Source: Paraburkholderia ginsengiterrae
GTDB taxonomy: Bacteria > Pseudomonadota > Gammaproteobacteria > Burkholderiales > Burkholderiaceae
Length of the DNA stretch: 64,000 nucleotides
Direction: 5' to 3'
NCBI RefSeq assembly: GCF_001645125.1
Contig: NZ_LXKA01000393.1
Coordinates: 1-64,000 of the forward strand
Shown here: piece after piece, positions 58,455 through 64,000 of the stretch
Numbering within the stretch: the first letter of the stretch is position 1
Layout of the letters: every line of letters begins with the position of its first letter
Position numbers and translations under genes: made by a program
The notes under the pieces: generated by a model
Database searches by the model: none
The model's input: only the letters and a program-made list of their open reading frames with translations
What the model was told of the DNA's origin: nothing

Positions 58455-58691
58455 TGATGCTCCACCTGGTTCAGTTGTTTCGTTGCATATCGTCATGCGC
58501 CAAATGAGTGCATGCAATTCACGTGCCGTTTTTTGAGATGTTGGAAATAAAAATGTATGCAAATGTGACAGGCGAGTAGAAACACGCAACGCCGTTTCGT
58601 CACGAAGAAATTTTTTCCCGCTTGATACGACGAAACCGGAAGCTCTCTCGCGGGCCGTCAAGTCGGCTCACGCGCCCTCTCAGGCATCCTT

Positions 58692-58910
58692 TCAGGCATC
58701 CTGTTCAGAGCCGAGATCGCGTTGATAGTCGAGGCCTTCCTGACGCACACCACCCTGGTTGTGCTCGCCGTCCGGCGGCGCACCGGGCGCGACCCGGTTC
58801 TGCGCGGCCGGATCGTGATCCTCCGAGACCGGCGGTGCGTCCTTGCCGCCGCCCGGCCGGGAATCGCGCTTCGAATGGCGCGCTGAACGTCGCAGTGCTG
58901 GATGTCTCAT
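58692..58910 (-). CDS. Hypothetical 72-aa charged protein
   Basis: A polar, low-complexity protein (MRHPALRRSARHSKRDSRPGGG, then PVSEDHDPAAQNR and PDGEHNQGG). It has a perfect AGGAGG ribosome site eight bases before the ATG, so it is likely translated. No domain is evident. Confidence 0.6.
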   Translation of the reverse strand: MRHPALRRSARHSKRDSRPGGGKDAPPVSEDHDPAAQNRVAPGAPPDGEHNQGGVRQEGLDYQRDLGSEQDA

Positions 58911-58965
58911 GATCCACGCCTCCTGGGCAAGCCCGCCGCCTGGTCCCGTTCGGGTGCCGGCGGCA

Positions 58966-59331
58966 TCAATACAGTCTAGGGGTCACCGCGGCAATTTGCC
59001 GGTAAAAGATGCGCCGGGTTTGTAACAAGTACATAAAATCGTCGCACCGGGTCGCGCGGCGGACGCCCGGCCTCGCGGAGCCGCATCGTTGTGATCGCGA
59101 CAGCCGCCGCCGGCGGGCTTGTGGCGTTTGTGTCGGTTCCGGCGGCGGATCGCCAATCGGCGGCGCAGCGGGTTCGTCGGGATCGATCGGAGGCGGACTC
59201 GGGCTGGGTATGGTGTCGGGATCGTCCGGGTCCGGCGGGGGCATCGGGGGCGGTGATGGTGGTTCGACCGGCTCCGGACGATGTGCGTGCTTCGAAGGAG
59301 GAAGCGCGGGACCAGCAGCGTATTGCGGCAT
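58966..59331 (-). CDS. Proline-rich hypothetical protein
   Basis: Begins MPQYAAGPALPPSKHAHRPE and has a long Pro-rich middle (PEPVEPPSPPPMPPPDPDDP, IPSPSPPPIDPDEP) before a basic C-terminus with FMYLLQTRRIFY. A GAGGATATC site lies before it; MRISAMPQY five codons earlier is an alternative start. It may be real or a product of composition bias. Confidence 0.45.
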   Translation of the reverse strand: MPQYAAGPALPPSKHAHRPEPVEPPSPPPMPPPDPDDPDTIPSPSPPPIDPDEPAAPPIGDPPPEPTQTPQARRRRLSRSQRCGSARPGVRRATRCDDFMYLLQTRRIFYRQIAAVTPRLY

Positions 59332-59428
59332 GGCAGATATCCTCATTGGCGTTCCATGGGTTCGCCGCAAGGCCTGTGCCGTAAGCGTTGCCCCACCGGC
59401 CGCACGGCGCGGCCGGCGCGTGGACAGC

Positions 59429-60829
59429 CTAAGCGCCCGCGCCGCCCAGCGCGCGCGATTCGTCGGCGGCGTCGCCGTCCTCGCGTGTGTCGTTGCCGTA
59501 CTCGACCAGACGGTTATAGAGCGTCTTCAGGCTGATGCCGAGAATCTCGGCGGCCCGCGTCTTGACGCCGCCACACTGCTCGAGCGTTGCAAGGATCAGC
59601 TGACGGTCCGCCTCGGCGAGCGAAGTCCCGAATGCAATGGTGATCGCCGTGCCGGCCGCGGGCTTCGACAGCGTAATCTGCAACGGCACCGCCGCGGTGC
59701 TATCCGAATCCGCACCCGACATGATGTGCGCGCGCTGCACGTAGTTTTTCAGCTCGCGGACATTGCCCGGCCACGGGTACGACATCAGCATCTCCTTCAC
59801 GGCGGCAGGGAAATGCTTCTTCGTGCTGTGGCGCTCATTGAGTTCGTCGAGGAAAGCCTGCGCGAGCAGTTCCACGTCTTTGCCCCGGTCGCGCAACGGC
59901 GGCAGGCTGATGGGGAACACGTTCAGGCGGTGGTACAGGTCGAGCCGCAGCTTGCCCTCCAGCACCGCCTGCTCCGGATCACGGTTCGTGGCCGCAATCA
60001 GGCGCACGTCGGTTTCGACTTCCTTGGTCGTGCCGACCCGCATGAACATGCCGGTTTCCAGCACACGCAGCAGCTTGACCTGCAACTCGATCGGCATCTC
60101 GGTGATTTCGTCGAGGAACAGCGTGCCGCCGTTCGCGCGCTCGAAATAGCCCTTGTGCTGACGGTCCGCGCCCGTGAACGCGCCGCGTTCGTGGCCGAAC
60201 ATTTCCGACTCGATCAGGTTCGGCGAAATCGCGCCGCAGTTCACCGCAAGGAACGCATGCTTGCGGCGCAGGCTGAGTTGGTGCAGCGTCTGCGCGGCGA
60301 CTTCCTTGCCCGTGCCCGACTCGCCCACCAGCATGACCGAGGCTGCCGTCGGCGCGACGCGGCCGATCTGGTCGTACACCTCCTGCATGGCCGGCGAATT
60401 GCCGAGCATCAGGCCGAAGCGGCCCATGCGGCGCAACTCGCCGCGCAACGTGCCGATTTCCGCCTTCAGGTCGCCGGCGCGCGGCAGGCGTGACAGGATC
60501 GCCTTCACGCGCTGCATGTTGATCGGCTTCACCAGATAGTCAGTGGCGCCCATTTTCAGCGCGTTGACCGCCGACTCCACCGTAGCGTGGCCGGTAATCA
60601 CGATCACTTCCACGCCGGAGCGCGGATCCAGATCTTCGAACAGATCGACCCCGCTGCCGTCGGGCAGCTTCAGATCTGTGAACACGACGTCCGGCATCTG
60701 CCGGACCAGTTGAATGCGCGCCTCGCGCAGATCGCCCGCAGTGGCGGTAGTCAGGCCGTCTTCCGCGATGATGGCGGAAAGCGCCTCGCGGGTACCGGCA
60801 TCGTCATCGACAATCAGTACATGTGGCAT
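59429..60829 (-). CDS. Sigma-54-dependent response regulator (NtrC-like)
   Basis: A 466-aa three-domain regulator. The receiver domain (1-120) has phospho-acceptor Asp52 in VVFTDLKLPDGSG. The AAA+ domain has Walker A GESGTGKE (169-176) and the sigma-54 contact loop GAFTGA (216-221). The C-terminal Fis-type helix-turn-helix is RAAEILGISLKTLYNRL. The partner sensor kinase is not in the window. A second sigma-54 activator lies 933 bp away. Confidence 0.94.
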   Translation of the reverse strand: MPHVLIVDDDAGTREALSAIIAEDGLTTATAGDLREARIQLVRQMPDVVFTDLKLPDGSGVDLFEDLDPRSGVEVIVITGHATVESAVNALKMGATDYLVKPINMQRVKAILSRLPRAGDLKAEIGTLRGELRRMGRFGLMLGNSPAMQEVYDQIGRVAPTAASVMLVGESGTGKEVAAQTLHQLSLRRKHAFLAVNCGAISPNLIESEMFGHERGAFTGADRQHKGYFERANGGTLFLDEITEMPIELQVKLLRVLETGMFMRVGTTKEVETDVRLIAATNRDPEQAVLEGKLRLDLYHRLNVFPISLPPLRDRGKDVELLAQAFLDELNERHSTKKHFPAAVKEMLMSYPWPGNVRELKNYVQRAHIMSGADSDSTAAVPLQITLSKPAAGTAITIAFGTSLAEADRQLILATLEQCGGVKTRAAEILGISLKTLYNRLVEYGNDTREDGDAADESRALGGAGA

Positions 60830-61135
60830 TGCGTCTCGATAGCCTGCAAGCGTGGGAGTCGGAAGGCATGCTAACGCGCATGCGGAACAACAGACCGACG
60901 GGCCGGCGCTTCGTCACGTGGCACGGCACCCTCTGACGTGAGTACCCACCAACTTACGCAAAGCACCGGTTCGGCGACTTGATACGTTACTGCAACAATG
61001 AACGAGAAAACCGCGCAAAATAACCGCTCATTGTTGTCTATTTACCTATTATACGGTGTTATTTGGATAACTTTTCGAGGTGCCGCGGCACTACCCGCCT
61101 GAACGTCGCCAGCGGTGCGTGGCGGGCAAACCCGT
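60830..61135. other. 306-bp intergenic region upstream of the response regulator
   Basis: The section around 61019-61075 is unusually AT rich. It contains a perfect TATAAT on the minus strand, about 220 bases before the regulator start, with no good -35 box. It probably holds that gene's promoter. Confidence 0.45.
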
Positions 61136-61408
61136 TCAACCGCGCGGAAACGGCCACGCACCGCCGTTGCCGTCCGGATGAGCGGCACCGTTGGCGCCGG
61201 GTGCTGCGGGGACCGTGCGCACCGCCACCATCTCATTGACCGACGATGCCGCGGACGCCGGCGCGACCGCTCCACCCTCGTCTTCCCAGCGGCTCAATTC
61301 ACGCGCCGCCGAAGCCTGAGCGGAACGGCCGCGCTGCACATAGCGGAACGCCATATAGCCACCGAGCGCCACCAACGCGCCGAATATGCCAATTTTGGGT
61401 CGTGCCAT
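61136..61408 (-). CDS. Hypothetical 90-aa protein with one membrane helix
   Basis: Product MARPKIGIFGALVALGGYMA then FRYVQRGRSAQASAARELSR and an Ala/Gly/Pro-rich tail. A single N-terminal helix anchors it. The AGGAGG site lies five bases before the ATG, strong evidence of translation. No family recognised; it may be conserved in Burkholderia. Confidence 0.65.
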   Translation of the reverse strand: MARPKIGIFGALVALGGYMAFRYVQRGRSAQASAARELSRWEDEGGAVAPASAASSVNEMVAVRTVPAAPGANGAAHPDGNGGAWPFPRG

Positions 61409-61762
61409 CGTGACCTCCTGTTCATCAAGATGCTCTCATGATGCGCTCATGAAGCACGCGTGAAACGGATCCTTCCCTGCTGGAATACACTTTGGCGCGA
61501 CGATGCTTTTCGTCCGCCATGGTCGCAGCCATCCGTCGATGTATAGTGGATGAAAGCCGCAAGTGCCGTGCCCGGTAAATTCGCCATTTGCGTAAGATCC
61601 GCGCACAGCCGCAAGCAGTTTCGACCGGTTGTGTTGCTTCGATTGCCGGAAAGCGCGCCGAAGTGGTTAAATCATCTTTTGTAAGATATCGGCGGGTCGC
61701 TCTGTTTCGCTCCCAGGCCTGCGCGCCGCGACAACGAACTCATTTGCACAGGACCCTCGTTC
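61409..61762. other. 354-bp intergenic region before the second sigma-54 activator
   Basis: A divergent promoter region for the membrane peptide and the sigma-54 activator. No gene is seen and no confident -24/-12 element is found. Confidence 0.4.
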
Positions 61763-62821
61763 ATGGCGTCTATCGATCTTGATTCGCCCAGCGCCTGCGC
61801 CGGCAGCGATGCCTCGGCACCGGCGAAGCAGCGTGGCGCGGACAGCATCGCCGGACTGCAGTCGTACGGGCTCCTGTACGGCTCGTCGCCGGTGATGCTG
61901 GATCTGTACGAGCAGATCGAACGGGTCGCTAGCACCGACGCGACCGCGCTGATCATCGGCGAGTCCGGCACCGGCAAGGAACTGATCGCCCGCACGATTC
62001 ACGATCAGAGCAGCCGCAAGGACGCACCGTTCGTCGCCGTCAACTGCGGCGCGATCCCTGACGAGCTTATCGAGGCCGAGCTGTTCGGCCACGAAAAAGG
62101 CAGTTTCACGGGTGCCGTCCAGGGCCGCATCGGCTATTTCGAACATGCGAACGGCGGCACGCTGTTTCTCGACGAGATCACCGAAATGGCGCCGGTGCGC
62201 CAGGTCAAGCTGCTGCGCGCGCTCGAAACCGGGACCTTCTACCGGGTTGGCGGCAACGAACTGATCAGCGGCGACGTGCGCGTGATCGCCGCCACCAATC
62301 GCGACCCGGCGGCAGCCGTCAAGGAAAACGGCCTGCGTGAGGACCTCATGTACCGGCTCGCGGTTTTCCCACTGCGCGCGCCGCCGCTGCGCGAGCGCGA
62401 GAATGATCGCGAACTGCTCGCGCAATATTTCCTCGCACAACTGAATCAGCAGGAAGGCGCGAACAAGAGTTTCAGCAAACGGTCGATCGACACCTTGCGC
62501 ACCTGGTCGTGGCCGGGCAATGTGCGCGAGTTGAAAAACGCCGTGTATCGCGCGTTCATTCTCGCGGAGAAAACCGTGGAGCTGCCGCATCCGCATCTCG
62601 CGTCGCGCGTGAAAAAACCCATGACGCAGGGCGATGCGATGAGCGTGTGGATCGGCACGCCGCTCGCCGACGCGCAAAAGCAGATCATTCTCGGCACGCT
62701 CAAATATTGCGGCGGCGACAAACGGCGCGCCGCGAAAGCGCTCGGCGTAAGTCTCAAAACGCTCTACAACCGCTTGAGCACGTATAGCAACGAAAGCACG
62801 GACGAAGAATCCGACCAGTAG
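61763..62821 (+). CDS. Sigma-54-interacting regulator without a receiver domain
   Basis: A 352-aa activator that begins almost directly with the AAA+ domain: a ~35-residue polar N-terminus, then Walker A GESGTGKE (66-73). The sigma-54 contact loop reads GSFTGA (113-118) instead of GAFTGA. The C-terminal Fis-type helix-turn-helix is RAAKALGVSLKTLYNRL, nearly the same as in the response regulator 933 bp away. Missing a sensory domain, it may be constitutive or controlled by an unseen partner. This suggests duplication with loss of the receiver. Confidence 0.92.
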   Translation: MASIDLDSPSACAGSDASAPAKQRGADSIAGLQSYGLLYGSSPVMLDLYEQIERVASTDATALIIGESGTGKELIARTIHDQSSRKDAPFVAVNCGAIPDELIEAELFGHEKGSFTGAVQGRIGYFEHANGGTLFLDEITEMAPVRQVKLLRALETGTFYRVGGNELISGDVRVIAATNRDPAAAVKENGLREDLMYRLAVFPLRAPPLRERENDRELLAQYFLAQLNQQEGANKSFSKRSIDTLRTWSWPGNVRELKNAVYRAFILAEKTVELPHPHLASRVKKPMTQGDAMSVWIGTPLADAQKQIILGTLKYCGGDKRRAAKALGVSLKTLYNRLSTYSNESTDEESDQ

Positions 62822-62858
62822 TCCCCAGCTCAATTCCTTCGCACCACCAGGCAAAACT

Positions 62859-62872
62859 GGCATGCGTCCAGC
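62859..62872 (+). promoter_or_regulatory. Weak candidate sigma-54 promoter element
   Basis: tGGcatgcgtccaGCa has GG and GC separated by 10 bases, the key spacing of -24/-12 elements (TGGCACG-N4-TTGC), but TT of the -12 box is replaced by CA. It lies about 180 bp upstream of the 63051 gene and directly after a sigma-54 activator gene. Confidence 0.2.
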
Positions 62873-63050
62873 AGAAACCGTTTTGCCTCGCATTAAGTTT
62901 TGCAATTTCTTGCACTTTTCCCCTGCCAATTACAAATAGCATCCTGCAAAATGCGGCAGCACGTATTGCTGCAATGAAACGCGTGCCACTCGTTCACAAC
63001 TTCATTGCCGGCCGCGAACGAAAAGCACTTGCAGGAGCAGAGACAGGGAA

Positions 63051-63629
63051 ATGCAGAAACACAGGGTGTGGGCCGAACGGGTAAAACACACGGGCCGGCG
63101 TAGACGTCCCCACGCAATAGCGCTCATTGCTGCAGCCGTGGCGATCTCCTCGGCAATGAGCGGCTGCAGCTCGCTCTACTCGGAAGGCGCTACCGCCGGC
63201 GCCGGTATCGCGGGCGCCGCGCTCGCGGCGAAAGTCACCAGCAATGCGGCCGTCGCCACGGGTATCGGTCTCGGTGCAGTGGCCGCCGCGCGCGCCGGTG
63301 TGCAGTACTCGGAGCGCGTGGTCCACAAAAATACCCAGGACGGCATCGCCAAGATTGCCGGACCTCTGGACGTCGGCGCAGTCGCGCCGTGGAGCGTGAC
63401 CCACTCCGTGCCGATCGAAGACGACGAACATGGCCGCGTTACCGTGAGCCGCACGATCAGCGCGGGCGCGCTCGACTGCAAGGAAATCGTCTTCTCCGTC
63501 GATCAGTCCGCCACCAAGAACGTGCCGGCAAGCAGCGCGTTTTATGTCGCGTCGATTTGCCGTGACGGCGACAACTGGAAATGGGCATCGGCCGAACCGG
63601 CTACCGAACGTTGGGGTGCGTTGCAATGA
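63051..63629 (+). CDS. Putative lipoprotein, 192 aa
   Basis: A basic N-terminus leads into a hydrophobic stretch ending AMSGC, with Cys39 as likely lipidation site. The mature part begins with an Ala/Gly-rich segment (GAGIAGAALAAKVTSNAAVATG) and then a globular section with CKEIVFSVDQSATKN and SICRDGDNWKWASAEPATERW. The GGAG site precedes the ATG in cagggaaatg. The stop overlaps the next lipoprotein gene by four bases. Function unknown. Confidence 0.75.
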   Translation: MQKHRVWAERVKHTGRRRRPHAIALIAAAVAISSAMSGCSSLYSEGATAGAGIAGAALAAKVTSNAAVATGIGLGAVAAARAGVQYSERVVHKNTQDGIAKIAGPLDVGAVAPWSVTHSVPIEDDEHGRVTVSRTISAGALDCKEIVFSVDQSATKNVPASSAFYVASICRDGDNWKWASAEPATERWGALQ

Positions 63630-64000
63630 CGGCGCGTTCGCTTGCGGGTTTGACTGCCACGGCGCACGCGCCGCGTCGTCCCCGCCACCGCCTTCATCCG
63701 TTCCTCGCCTCGCTACCCGGCAACCGGCTGCGGCTCATGCTGGCCGGCGCGCTCTGTGTCGGCGCGAGCATGGTGACGAGCGGCTGCTCGTCGATCGGCG
63801 CGGCGACCGGCGCGGCCGCCGGGGTCGCCTCCGGTCTGGTGACGTCCAATCCCGCGGTCGGCATCGGCATCGGCATTGCCGTGCAGGCGGCAACGGACGA
63901 AGCCGTCGGCCGCTATATGCGCATCATGCACACCGATCAGCAGGACCTCATTGCGGCCCTGGCGGGCGCCATGCCGGTCGGCGAGACGCGCCCCTGGGCG
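63626..64000 (+). CDS. Putative lipoprotein, start only (cut by window edge)
   Basis: The ATG overlaps the previous stop as ATGA, so the two genes are translationally coupled. The first 53 residues are basic then hydrophobic, ending VTSGC (Cys54 likely lipidated). The next part (IGAATGAAAGVASGLVTSNPAVGIGIGIAVQ) is the same type of Ala/Gly-rich segment as in its neighbour, suggesting related proteins. The frame runs out of the window. Confidence 0.7.
   Translation, partial: MTARSLAGLTATAHAPRRPRHRLHPFLASLPGNRLRLMLAGALCVGASMVTSGCSSIGAATGAAAGVASGLVTSNPAVGIGIGIAVQAATDEAVGRYMRIMHTDQQDLIAALAGAMPVGETRPWA

Overview
The window is a 64 kb chromosomal segment at high G+C, most like Burkholderiales and probably Paraburkholderia. 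Pointers are the intracellular PHA depolymerase, a Burkholderia-type porin, an RsxB that stands alone with no other Rnf genes beside it, paired c-type cytochromes, MocR-type regulators, trehalose synthesis and many small Burkholderia-style hypothetical genes. Most of it is core genome: ftsK (cut by the left edge), nth, tal, ubiC, htpG, parC, parE and otsA.

Layout. 1-7 kb: FtsK C-terminus, a secreted lactonase, a DUF3096 peptide, a GH15 enzyme, PHA depolymerase and a TetR regulator. 7.5-15.5 kb: rsxB broken by an in-frame stop, nth, DUF1841, a two-gene cytochrome c operon, a MoxR/vWA pair, a BenE-type transporter and transaldolase. 15.8-24.4 kb: VOC protein, FUSC transporter, DUF3311 plus solute symporter, the tightly overlapping ubiC / DNA glycosylase / SpeE-like operon, an OmpA-like lipoprotein and a TPR-glycosyltransferase. 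24.6-36.8 kb: htpG, a MocR regulator facing a VOC gene, aminotransferase, RidA, PhzF, a GGDEF-EAL protein, a chromate transporter and a CopD-like membrane protein. 37-45 kb: parC, parE, an ABC-F ATPase, a DUF4399 protein, rubredoxin and tRNA-Arg(CCU).

45-48.8 kb is the most accessory-looking part. It lies just after the tRNA and holds repeated terminator-like 26-bp sequences, several very small genes (membrane peptides and a mini-lipoprotein), a porin, and an unrecognised 280-aa Cys/His-rich protein. 48.9-52.6 kb has a cysteine hydrolase, a LysR regulator, a GST, CsbD and small hypotheticals. 52.7-54.7 kb is a dcm-vsr cassette with no restriction enzyme. 54.8-64 kb has a YbhB-like protein, a DHA2 exporter, otsA, small genes, two sigma-54 activators and a pair of overlapping lipoprotein genes, the second cut by the right edge.

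The strongest anomalies are the in-frame TAA splitting rsxB from a preserved C-terminal tail, the repeat-bearing stretch after tRNA-Arg, a 28-codon reading frame between dcm and vsr, an intrinsic terminator with no gene ahead of it upstream of the DUF3096 gene, and the unrecognised protein with a DGVCHQ motif. I did not find a complete new defence or biosynthetic system. Family assignments are from recognition of motifs, not from searches.
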